NCBI RefSeq assembly: GCF_020379485.1
Contig: NC_063452.1
Location: forward strand, 27,472,770 to 27,536,769
Source of the DNA: Brassica napus
Lineage: Eukaryota; Streptophyta; Magnoliopsida; Brassicales; Brassicaceae
Reading direction: 5' to 3'
DNA length: 64,000 nucleotides
Positions 21,794 to 31,849 of this stretch are shown here, one piece after another (position 1 is the stretch's first letter; every line of letters begins with the position of its first letter). The position numbers and the translations under genes were made by a program. The notes under the pieces are model-generated. The model saw nothing but the letters and a program-made list of their open reading frames with translations, had not been told where the DNA came from and searched no databases.

Positions 21794-24700
21794 ATGGAGA
21801 CTTCATCGGCGATCTCGATCGGCACTTGTTTGAAAGAGCACCAGAAGATCTACAAGGAATGGTTCAACATCGCCGATTCAGGTTTCAGTGTTTTTCTCCC
21901 CCCCCCCCCCCCCCCCCTTCCTTTAATAGTCTCTAGTAGATGATTCCGTACTGATTTTTTGGTTACGATGCTATGAAATTCAGATGGAGATGGACGTGTT
22001 TCTGGGAACGATGCTACGAAGTTCTTCGCCATGTCAAAGCTTTCTCGCCAGGAACTCAAACAGGTTTATATTCATTACGATTCGACGATTTCGTGTAGTT
22101 CTTTACTTGATTTCATGAATCCATGGAGATTTTAAGTGGATTTGTGTTGGACTCAAACAGGTTATACTCATATGAATCGATGAAGCTTTCTACTTGGTTT
22201 TAAGATTGATTTTGCTGATATCGTGAATCTATGGAGATTTGAAATGTAGAATCTATTGCAATCAATTGTGTTTTTGTTTAAAAGGTTTGGGCAGTTGCGG
22301 ATTCGAAGCGGCAGGGGTTTCTAGGTTTGACTGAGTTCATCACTGCTATGAAGGTATGTATGATTGTGTCAGATATACTTATCGTAGTGAGTTGATTTGA
22401 ATAATCTTTTCGTGTTACATGAGAGTCTTATCTTCTTCTTCTTTTTTGTGCTCAGCTCGTCACATTGGCACAAGAAGGACATGAAATTACTTCAGATCTT
22501 CTCAAAGGTTCTGGTAAGTGAACAATCTTGAAATCAAGTGAGAGCTTTTACGGTCAAAGAGAGTAGAATTTCTCTGGCTAATGTTTATCCTTCTTATTGT
22601 AGTTGACATGAAGACTGTGGAACTTCCTGTGTTGGAAGGATTGGAGAATGTGGTGGTATCTGTAAGGCCCTCCTGCTTATCTCATTTTGTATTTAAAAGC
22701 TTTTACATGATTTAATTTTCTTTATGGAATAATTATCATTACATGTTTGCTTACAGAAGCAGAAAGCATCAAAAGCATATGCAGTTGATGAAGACAATGG
22801 TAACAGCATTGTCCCTTTTTTGCAATATTCTCATTCATGACTGTTTTTTGTTTTGGTTATGTGAAAGTTATTGGTTTGTTCGCTAAACTTGCAGTAGTTA
22901 CTCAGCCACAAGCTGTAACGGCAAAAGCTCCCTGGTTCAAATCAAAAGCTATTATAAAGGTTTGATACAACTTGGTTAATTGCTGTTAATGCCAATCTTT
23001 TAATAATAGGGTCGTGTGGTCTAACAAGTAAGCTGAAATTTTTTCATGTGCAGCCTCAGGTTAATGTGGTGACAATCGTTGATGGCTTGAAAAGATTGTA
23101 CGCTGAAAAGCTAAAGCCTTTGGAAGTCACATATCGTTTCAATGATTTTGCATCTCCAGTGCTGGTGAGTGAACTTATATCCGTTGTGGGGCTTTGTTTT
23201 AGCTCGTTTTTTTTTTGTTAGAGAGTTACAGCACTTATATACTATGTAACACCGTGGGAAATGAAACTCGGCTTGTTCTTTTAATATATGCAGACTAATA
23301 GTGATTTTGATGCCAAACCCATGGTCATGCTTTTGGGTCAATATTCCACCGGAAAGACAACATTTATAAAACACTTGCTGGGATGTGAATATCCAGGTAA
23401 TGTGCTCCGTTTTCTTCTAGCAATATATAAATATTTTCAATCACCACTACCTGATCTCACCACTGTCCGCTTGTTATCAGGAGCTCACATTGGTCCAGAG
23501 CCAACAACAGATAGATTTGTGGTTGCAATGGTATGTCGACGTGTCTTGATTTGATTGTAGTAGAATTAATTGCTAGTTGCGTCATTTTAGATAAAATCTT
23601 ATGAACTATTTTTCTTATAGAGCGGACCAGATGAGCGGACCATACCTGGAAATACCATGGCTGTTCAAGCTGACATGCCATTTAACGGGCTAACAAGTTT
23701 TGGAGGTGCTTTCCTATCAAAGTTTGAGTGTTCTCAGATGCCTCATCCTGTGAGTATTTATGCACCTCCTTACTTTCTCTCTCTTCTCTTTTGATTGTTT
23801 CTTCTGTTGTTTATATGAGGTTTGTCTTTCTACGTGTGTAGCTCTTGGACCAAATCACTCTTGTAGACACTCCAGGAGTTCTTTCAGGAGAGAAACAAAG
23901 GATGCAAAGAAGCTATGACTTCACCGGCGTCATCTCATGGTTTGCATCTAAGTGTGACATGATTTTGCTTCTTTTCGATCCCCACAAGCTCGACATCAGC
24001 GATGAATTCAAGCGCGTCATAACATCTCTACGTGGCAACGAAGACAAGATACGTGTAGTCTTAAACAAAGCTGACCAAGTTGATACTCAACAAGTAAGTT
24101 CTCGTTTCCTTCTCATTCATTTATTATTTATTGCATACATAAACTTTAACTTCTAATCACTGTTGAGCTGATCGAAAACTTTGTTTAATAGCTAATGAGA
24201 GTGTATGGAGCCTTGATGTGGTCCCTTGGTAAAGTTCTGAACACACCAGAGGTCGTGCGTGTCTATATTGGGTATGCGTTTGAATACAACCTGAGTCGTT
24301 TGTTTGGTTTTATTTGGCTACACACTAAATTCGTTTGCTATTGCTTTTAACTTGTGCAGATCCTTCAATGATAAACCCATAAACGAAGCTGTCGTTGGTC
24401 CAATTGGTAAAGAATTGTTTGAGAAAGAGCAAAACGACCTCATCACAGACTTAATGACCATACCTAAGAAAGCATGCGACAGAAAGGTATGATTTCGACG
24501 AGTCACAAACAAAGATTTATTCTCCAATAAGAAACATGGACGATTATTTTGCAGATTAATGAGTTTTTCTTTTATTGTTTTCAAGATTAACGAGTTTGTG
24601 AAGAGAGCTCGAGCTGCGAAGATCAATGCCTACATAATGAGTCATCTGAAGAAAGAAATGCCAGCAATGATGGGAAAGTCCAAAGCTCAGCAACGTCTCA

Positions 24701-25099
24701 TGGACAATCTTCAGCAAGAATTTGAAAAGGTTAGTACCATCTAAGACTCAAACTTAGAGTAATTATAGTAGATGTTGCTTATCTTGTGTTGAAAGTTGAG
24801 TCAAAATACAGTTTTTTTAGAAATCGTTTTAAGTTATAAAATATTTGTTGACTATTGATTTCAGATATGTAAATCTGTTAAATTAATGAACATGTGTTTA
24901 AAATATTAAACAGGTGCAACAAGAGTATCATCTCCCGGCAGGAGATTTTCCAAGTGTGGAGCATTTCAGAGAAGTATTGGGAGGATATAACATTGACAAG
25001 TTTGAGAAATTGAAGCCTAAGATGATTCAAGCAGTGGATGATATGCTTGGTTACGATATTCCAGATCTCTTGAAGAAATTCAGAAATCCATATGAGTGA
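21794..25099 (+). CDS. EHD2: EH-domain-containing dynamin-like ATPase, EHD2 type
   Basis: The product remodels membranes in endocytosis and endosome recycling by ATP-driven oligomerisation (known for EHD proteins). Sixteen exons: 21794-21881, 21984-22063, 22285-22353, 22456-22513, 22603-22661, 22757-22799, 22895-22959, 23054-23164, 23294-23396, 23481-23530, 23621-23749, 23842-24093, 24192-24271, 24360-24486, 24586-24729 and 24914-25099. They give 1644 nt and 547 residues. The EH domain is amino-terminal, as in plants, with the calcium-type loop DSDGDGRVSGND at residues 28-39. The nucleotide motifs are intact: GQYSTGKT (206-213), DTPG (294-297) and NKAD (360-363). A helical region and the end RNPYE follow. 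The last base of exon 5 is chosen for its GTAAGG donor; an alternative 6 bp upstream keeps frame. Intron 1 has a 20-base C run. Adjacency in Arabidopsis to IBR1, also in this window, favours EHD2 over EHD1. Confidence 0.93.
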
Positions 25100-25390
25100 A
25101 ATCATAAATGGTACCTAAAAAATTATATGAAATTTGAGAGTTCATGAATCTCTAGATCATGTTATGTGTTTGAATTGATATCGCTTTTTCTGAATTTTAG
25201 TATATTGATTTAGTATTTTATCTTTTTGCATCTTCTATTTTATTCGTCTGAGTCTTGGAGGACCAACTGAAAAATATGTTTAAGATGTTGATGTTGATGT
25301 CAATAAGGGTTCTAACTTAACTGTGCAAATCCATATAGGCATGTACTGTACGAATACCTGAATTATTTGACTGATAGGTTTCTGATTTTA
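25100..25390. other. EHD2 3' UTR and downstream spacer
   Basis: The 3' UTR of EHD2 should lie here; I see no unique polyadenylation signal. There is no second gene. It ends at a short retroposition scar next to Copia element A. Confidence 0.5.
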
Positions 25391-25436
25391 AAGTTCAAAC
25401 TACTGTTGACAAAAAAAAAAAAAAAAGTTCAAACTA
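25391..25436 (+). mobile_element. Ultra-short retroposition scar beside Copia element A
   Basis: The 12-bp direct repeat AAGTTCAAACTA lies at 25391-25402 and 25425-25436. The 22 bases between are CTGTTGAC plus an A run. The tail start (TTGAC, then A run) resembles the scar at 18249-18267 (GACC, then A run), so both may come from the same LINE or SINE family. Confidence 0.6.
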
Positions 25437-25459
25437 GCGTGGAAAAAGAATATCAACGG

Positions 25460-25835
25460 TGTTATAAGATAAGCATTGAAATGATCATCCACTTCTTTAC
25501 CAAACTCAAGCACTATGATCATCCACTCCTTTACCAACTCAAGCACTATGATCATCAACTCATCAAGCACTATGATCACCCACTCATTTACCAAATTAAG
25601 CACCATCTTTGTTATTTTATATATTGTAGTTCACTATAAATACCATCACTCATCTCACTCTTTTGTACACCAAAAACAAGAACAAGAGTTTATAATCAAA
25701 GAATCATTACATTTTCTTCTTCCTTCTTATAATAAACTCTCTCCCTTATACTAGTGTTATTTGCTTCCTACGGGTATTAAATTATACTCTTATTTAAATT
25801 TCTCGATACTATAAATTATAAGTTATTTCATAACA
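25460..25835 (+). repeat. 5' LTR of element A
   Basis: 376 bp. Three to four copies of an AAGCACTATGATCAYCCACT unit of ~24-34 bp lie in its first third, upstream of a CTATAAATA TATA box (about 25634). This looks like an enhancer array in front of a core promoter. Confidence 0.9.
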
Positions 25836-25849
25836 CGTTATCAGCACGA
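25836..25849 (+). other. Primer-binding site of element A (CGTTATCAGCACGA)
   Basis: It abuts the LTR end ATAACA without a gap. It lacks TGG. It is the complement of the plant tRNA-Ile(IAU) anticodon arm, nucleotides 27-40 by my reckoning, with C standing opposite inosine 34. The tRNA sequence is recalled, not computed. Confidence 0.55.
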
Positions 25850-25979
25850 TCGTTCTGCAATTCGGTAAAATTTATTGTATCATATATACTCTGCTATAAT
25901 GGTCGGTATACCGCCTGTACTATTATTTATATTATGTTATAATGTCCGGAATACCGCTTATATTATTTATTAATATTTT

Positions 25980-26215
25980 AATTAATTTATTGGTCGGCTG
26001 AGCCGCCTTATATTCTATTTATTGTTAACTGGACGGCCGAGCCGCCTTTATTTTCTGTTTGTTGTTAACTGGACGGCCGAGCCGCCTTTATTTTCTGTTT
26101 GTTGTTAACTGGTCGGCTGAGCCACCTTATATTTTGTTTATTGCTAATTGGTCGGTCGAGCCACCGTATAATTTATTTATTATTCTGCATTGACCGGCTG
26201 AGCCGTCGCATAATT
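25980..26215 (+). repeat. Leader tandem repeat with GC-rich hairpins, element A
   Basis: About six units of ~40 bp, each opening with GGWCGGCYGAGCCGCC and continuing AT-rich (TTTATTTTCTGTTTGTTGTT). CGGC-YGA-GCCG in each unit can fold into a small stem. The same array is in B (36640-36880) and, shorter, in C (58555-58660). Position after the primer site suggests a role in RNA packaging, dimerisation or translation; that is inference. Confidence 0.8.
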
Positions 26216-26344
26216 TATTATCATAACAAAAAATATTTATTCACCATAATTTTTATTTTTATCAAAATTTTATGAAATTTAATAGATTTGATTGATCGTT
26301 TAATACGATATTTTCAGACTGATTTTTAGTGCACTCGATTTAAC

Positions 26345-26422
26345 CCCAACGGTCACAAAGAAAAATTTTCAAAATTTTTCTCTTTTTCAAACGGCTATGA
26401 ACAGTATTTTCATCTATAAATA
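26345..26422 (+). promoter_or_regulatory. Leader promoter-like block: MSA motif(s) and TATA box, element A
   Basis: CCCAACGGTCA at 26345-26355 is an exact match to the plant mitosis-specific activator consensus YCYAACGGYYA, bound by three-repeat MYB factors. A second copy at 26387-26397, TCAAACGGCTA, has one mismatch. CTATAAATA follows at 26414-26422, about 90 bp before the small ORF. The whole block lies in the retrotransposon's transcribed leader, so it would be an internal promoter. Confidence 0.55.
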
Positions 26423-26510
26423 CAACTCATTCTTCACTTCATCACTCATCCAAAACATTTCATCTCCTCTCAAAATTTTCAAATCGTCATATTTCGGTTT
26501 TTCAATCGCA

Positions 26511-26684
26511 ATGAAGATGAGTCGCTTAGCTTTAATTTTATGTGCGATTTATATTTTTTCGGCTATGTATTTTATTTTTGTTGGAGGAACCACTGATGAA
26601 TATTTTGGCATTAACATCGCCTTATGTTTGTTTACATTATATTTACTTGTTATTGCTTGTATGATTAATGTAAACGGTTTTTAA
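26511..26684 (+). CDS. Small two-helix membrane ORF in the leader of Copia element A
   Basis: 57 codons from ATG at 26511 to TAA at 26684. Two hydrophobic spans (LALILCAIYIFSAMYFIFV and INIALCLFTLYLLVIACM) are joined by a short polar turn GGTTDEYFG. The end reads IACMINVNGF. Related ORFs occur at the same place in elements B and C. To those it is about 58% identical over the alignable part, with the frame intact and the carboxy end nearly unchanged. No known domain recognised. It might be an accessory membrane protein of this Copia lineage or a captured host sequence. An in-frame upstream ATG at 26397 exists, but is not conserved in C. Confidence 0.55.
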   Translation: MKMSRLALILCAIYIFSAMYFIFVGGTTDEYFGINIALCLFTLYLLVIACMINVNGF

Positions 26685-26734
26685 ATTATGAAGTTCATAA
26701 TAAATGGTTCATTTTAAAATTGCGAAATTCTAAA

Positions 26735-26735
26735 A

Positions 26736-26774
<39 letters not shown>

Positions 26775-26812
26775 ATTTTAGACGATGATATATATATATA
26801 TATATATATTAA
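26735..26812. repeat. Dinucleotide (TA)n microsatellites
   Basis: Two TA runs, about 26738-26772 and 26789-26809, separated by GTCATTTTAGACGATGA. Element B lacks them and has instead about 500 bp of other sequence at the same place, so they mark the breakpoint of a length difference between copies. Confidence 0.85.
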
Positions 26813-26849
26813 CGCTTGTCTATATGTAAGAATAATAGTTATTTGATGA

Positions 26850-29800
26850 ATTAAATTTTGCTTATTATACTTTAATATGCTTCATGGTTTAATGGTATTA
26901 AGGAAACATACTTTATGATTCATGGTCTAACATCATAAAAGAAATTATTTGTAATCGGTTAGTTTTGTAGTCGATTAGTCTTTGGTCTAATATCATAAAA
27001 GAATTTGGATTATATGTTGATATTTACTAATGTAATGGCCATGTTTATATGAGCAAAATTTAAAGTTTTCAGGATTGTGTATTCTCTCGGAAAGATATGT
27101 ACAAGTTATCAGCCAATTCAGAAACGTGAACAGCTGAAACTTTCATCGCCGATATACTTCTGTTTATAAGATAAGTATTTTATGCTTTATATACAAGTTT
27201 AACAAACTTGATTAGATAAATCAATTTGCATGAAGTTGGCAGTGATATAAATTTGTTCATTAAATTGATTGATAGGTTAAACTTTGTTAAAAAGCATGAG
27301 AGTAATAATATAGTCTATATAATAATTACTATGAAAGTTTTATTTATTTTCTGATATAATAAGACACCTTTGTTAATACATATTTATATATATTTGAAAT
27401 ATTTTGATTTTATTACCATTTATATTGAGGATTTTAAGTTTAAAGCTTCACTCTAAAAGATCCATAAGTTTTGGAGAATAATATATATACAAAAGGTATT
27501 ATCACCTGAAGTGATTACCTAAAGCTCATTTTGTATTTTGCATTTAAAGATTACAAGACCTGAAGTCTGTAAATAAAGCCAACTATGTTGGATGTTAAGT
27601 TTAAAAGTAAAATTTCTTCAATAAATTTTTTATGATGCATATATATGAAAAATATCTATTGATAAATCACGTCTAGTTGATTATGATTCATTCTCCTGAG
27701 AGAATATGACATTTATACCCTTTTAGACGTGAGCATTGGTCAAGAAAATGAACATAAAAGTGGTTTTAGACGTAAGCATAAATGAGGTCAAGGTCCAAAG
27801 AGTTTCTTTATAGAACTCATACTCTCACTTAAAGTTGAGAAAATAAACATGGTAATAAAGAAAAGAAATTATGAATTCATCTGAAGATGAAAGAAAATTT
27901 ATTGTGTGTACAATACAAGGTAGTAAAAACTTATAGAATGCTTAAAAAGAGATCTATATGATGCTCCAGAAGTGTACATAGTATTACTACACATAAAAAT
28001 TCAATTTAAAGTTCTTAAGAATGCAATTTAAAGTTCTTAAGGTATTGTATTTTTATAAGTATCAAAAGTTAAAAAGATCTACGAAAAATACATAACCCAT
28101 GTATGATATAGTGTTGATTAAGAAAATGAGATACATTCGAGATTGATAAACCTGTAGTATTATCATCTCGAGGGGAAGAGTTAAAGAATCTCACTTTTTA
28201 TGATAAGTCAAACATCCAGAAGATTATGTTTACACTAAAACTAAGATTGATGAATTTTTCTCAAAGTAAATCCATGAGATTTTGAGACACTTATGTTGAG
28301 ACAATAAGCAAACGAAATGATATATACATTTCAATCAGAAATAATTCTCAAAGCAGTATAAGTATTTTAGAGAAAATATCTGCAGCCTCTTATATATTGT
28401 ACTACACAAAGATTAGTATAATGAAGATAAATGTATAGTAAACTAGAAGTTTACATTTGGCATGAATCAGTTAGACCATTTTGGTTTATTAATAATGCGA
28501 ATATATAGATCATATGCATAGTCATATAAGAACCCAAAGATTCTTCCGAATGATTTGACATATATTGCTTACCCATAAGATAAAAGGGTAATATGGTTTT
28601 CACCAGCCAAAATAAGATATTGGCATAAATAACGAAGATGTTAGTGGGATGATCACCCACTATGCATTTTTATAATATTGGTGAATTCACTTCTTAAAGT
28701 CTTTAACGACTATAGCACATTCACTGAGATAAGTGCTAAACATTTTGAGCAACACTGGTTCACATCAAGCCAATAAATATTCACTAGTTCTCCCTATCAT
28801 TGGTATAGGTTCAGAAACCAATCATTTTCATCTAAGAATGTTGGATGTTGCTCCGCCACAGAGCTTCAAATGAAGATGTGTTTTCAAATGAGGTTGGAAA
28901 TATATGTTTGATATAAATCTCTATTGACACTTAAGAATCCAGAGCCATCCCCGAAAAATATAAGTAAGGCTATACATGAATTCTAAAAGTGAGTTAGTAC
29001 TTCCAACATAAGGGGGAGAAAATAAACAGCTGGAAAAGAAAATAAGTTGAAATGAATTATCATTGATCCTCGGGCTAAACACAATGTGAAATAGAAGTCC
29101 AAAAGATAATTCATTTCAAAACTTACTAAAGCAGTTGCCAGACAAGACCCATATAAATATAGTGATCAAGTCACATATACCAGCTGTAAATGCTTCAATA
29201 AGAATAAATGTTCTACAAGAACAATATCAAACTGCTAGTCACGCCTGCAGCGTGGTAACAGATTGGTTCCCAAGATAAATCCTCATAAATGAAAAGGAGC
29301 ATATATTGATAATGGTCAAAACGAGGCAATATAGTTTTGTATGATCTCCCGAAGAGAAATTAAACATGACTGACGAAAATTCAGGTACCTGAGACAAATG
29401 AAGAGATCTCAATAAGTTATGTCATGTATGAAACAAAATGGAACCGATAAGAAAATTGACGTCGATGATATTATACATGCAAAGTAGCAGTTGATATAAT
29501 AAATGAGAAAGAGGATCATGAAAGAAAGTCTATTGAAAAGTGTACACAAAGAAATGATTGGCCAAATCAGAAAGATGCAATAGACAAAGATATAAACTTC
29601 TTGTGAAATAGAGAAGTATTTGGACCAGTAGTCCATACACTAAAAGGTGTAAAACAAGTGAGATGTAAATGAACCGTTGCACACAAAGAAGGATCAATAT
29701 GAAATTAATTGTGAAGAGACATAATTTCATGTGGTAGATGCAACTAGTTTTCAAGTTCCTTATAGTCTGGTAATAAAGGAAGAACTTGAATAAAACAATC

Positions 29801-30620
29801 CACTTGAAAAATGTTAATCCCTGAAAGTATAATCCATGAAGGATTGATGATATCAAAATCATGTTCCCGGGAGCTCTGCATATTCGATCGAATTGAAACA
29901 AACTATTTTATGGGATATATGAAATATTATAAGGTTAACAAATGTATCCATTTGTATTTATCAAGAGATTATAAATCAATAGAATCATGATTTGAATATA
30001 ATCAAAACTCCTGAAGAGTTATAGAAAAATTATATTTTGAAAGAAAACTCTTGACAATACTATATTGTTTTTATGTATTCTAAACTGGAGATCTAAAACT
30101 GAGATGTTATCATAAAGATCCTTAAAGTATTTTATTTAAGACGCTCGTATATGTTTGGTCCTGAAATACCATACGTAAGAGTGTTATTTAAGAAAATTAT
30201 TAATCTTTTTCATTACTGAAAGATGTAATTTCATATGAAAAGAAAGAAAATCATAATAGTAACTTCTATAGTTACAAATGAATAATTCGTATGTACGAGA
30301 CGAATTTCTATACGATTATATGTAAGAAATTTGGTTTGAAATCCAAATAGACAAATAAACTATTGTCTAAGTCAAAAGAGAATTATGGACAAGAAGTCTA
30401 AAGGCCCTAGATATCATAATAGAAATGAATAGAGTTTATTCTCTTAAGCTTAATTCTCTGAAGAGAGTTGATTGGAATGCATATCCTGAAGATATTGTTT
30501 CCAGGGAAAGAAATATGATAGTAAGTGTGGTTGTACTCTTTTTCCTTATCATGGTTTTTTTTTATCCCATTGGGTTTTTCCATGACAAGGTTTTAACGAA
30601 GCAACAAAGAACATACAAAA
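26850..30620 (+). pseudogene. Decayed gag-pol of Copia element A
   Basis: No long frame survives, but Pol landmarks can be placed by comparison with element C. An integrase carboxy piece (DVAPPQSFKMKMC, then RLEIYV) is near 28846-28920. The following linker (QLPDKTHINIVIKSHIPAVN) is near 29130. A reverse transcriptase piece (VDATSF, SLVIKEELE) is at 29735-29790. The 3' untranslated block TTGTACTCTTTTTCCTTATC is near 30530 and again near 30720, duplicated. The gag part (26850-28600) is too decayed to divide. The same damage is seen in element B. Confidence 0.75.
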
Positions 30621-30819
30621 GATAGACACCCAAAGAGAATGTTACAATTTGAGAGATGAAAATCTATCATTGTTCTAAAGGTTCTATGACTACTCATTCG
30701 AGGGGGAGCTTACGTAGTTGTACTCTTTTTACTTTTACTACGGTTTTTCCCATTGGGTTTTCCATGACTAGGTTTTTAACGAGGCACCACGTAATACAAG
30801 ATGGATGATCAAGGGGGAG

Positions 30820-31195
30820 TGTTATAAGATAAGCATTGAAATGATCATCCACTTCTTTACCAAACTCAAGCACTATGATCATCCACTCCTTTACCAAATC
30901 AAGCACTATGATCATCTACTCATCAAGCACTATGATCACCCACTCATTTACCAAATTAAGCACCATCTTTGTTATTTTATGTATTGTTGTTCACTATAAA
31001 TACCATCACTCATCTCACTCTTTTGTACACCAAAAACAAGAACAAGAGTTTATAATCAAAGAATCATTACATTTTCTTCTTCCTTCTTATAATAAACTCT
31101 CTCCCTTATACTAGTGTTATTTGCTTCCTACGGGTATTAAATTCTACTCTTATTTAAATTTCTCGATACTATAAATTATAAGTTATTTCATAACA
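30820..31195 (+). repeat. 3' LTR of element A
   Basis: 376 bp, preceded by AAGGGGGAG. It differs from the 5' LTR at about five bases by my count (about 1.3%). Confidence 0.9.
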
Positions 31196-31278
31196 AAGCG
31201 GTCTTTTTTTTTCCTTTTTTGCTCAAAAAAAAATCAGCGGTCTTTATGTTTCCGATTTCTAGTAAAAAATGTAGATTT
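31196..31278. other. 83-bp spacer at the centre of the palindrome
   Basis: This is the only host sequence between the two inverted elements. It contains the 10-bp direct repeat AGCGGTCTTT at 31197-31206 and 31236-31245, bracketing a T-run/A-run insert, probably another small retroposition scar. It ends with GATTT (31274-31278), the target duplication of element B. Confidence 0.7.
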
Positions 31279-31659
31279 TGTTATGAAATAACTTATAATT
31301 TATATTATCGAGAAATTTAAATAAGAGTAGAATTTAATACCTGTAGGAAGCAAATAACACTAATATAAGGGAGAGAGTTTATTATAAGGAGGAAGAAGAA
31401 AATGTAATGATTCTTTGATTATAAACTCTTGTTCTTGTTTTTTTTTTGGTGTACAAAAGAGTGAGATGAGTGATGGTATTTATAGTGAACAACAATACAT
31501 AAAATAACAAAGATGGTGCTTAATTTGGTAAATGAGTGGGTGATCATAGTGCTTTATGAGTAGATGATCATAGTGCTTGAGTTGGTAAAGGAGTGGATGA
31601 TCATAGTGCTTGAGTTTGGTAAAGAAGTGGATGATCATTTCAATGCTTATCTTATAACA
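31279..31659 (-). repeat. 3' LTR of element B
   Basis: 381 bp, inverted relative to the LTRs of A, next to the purine tract on its right side. It differs from the right LTR at several positions, so insertion was recent but not immediate. Confidence 0.9.
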
Positions 31660-31849
31660 CTTCCCCTTGATCATCCATCTTGTATTACGTGGTGCCTCGT
31701 TAAAAACCTAGTCATGGAAAACCCAATGGGAAAAACCGTAGTAAAAGTAAAAAGAGTACAACTACGTAAGCTTTCCCTCGAATGAGTAGTCATAGAACCT
31801 TTAGAACAATGATAGATTTTCATCTCTCAAATTGTAACATTCTCTTTGG

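Larger units (their letters stand above)
25460..31195 (+). mobile_element. Non-autonomous Copia element A
   Basis: Two 376-bp LTRs (25460-25835 and 30820-31195) run TGTTATAAGATAAGC to TTATTTCATAACA and differ at about five positions, so the insertion is young. The primer site follows at 25836 and the purine tract AAGGGGGAG precedes the 3' LTR (30811-30819). The flanks AACGG and AAGCG are only similar, not identical. The inside is a leader, a small membrane ORF and a badly decayed gag-pol. Element B shares the decay, so this decayed form itself was copied, which requires enzymes supplied by another element. Confidence 0.9.

Noticed and set aside
21898..21917. Homopolymer C runs (also 41645-41662; G run 49826-49837) as functional elements
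   Set aside because: They lie in an intron, a transposon and a dead LINE frame; length is prone to sequencing error and no function is indicated.
25455..31200. Target duplication of element A
   Set aside because: Flanks are AACGG and AAGCG; similar but not identical, so I do not claim a duplication.
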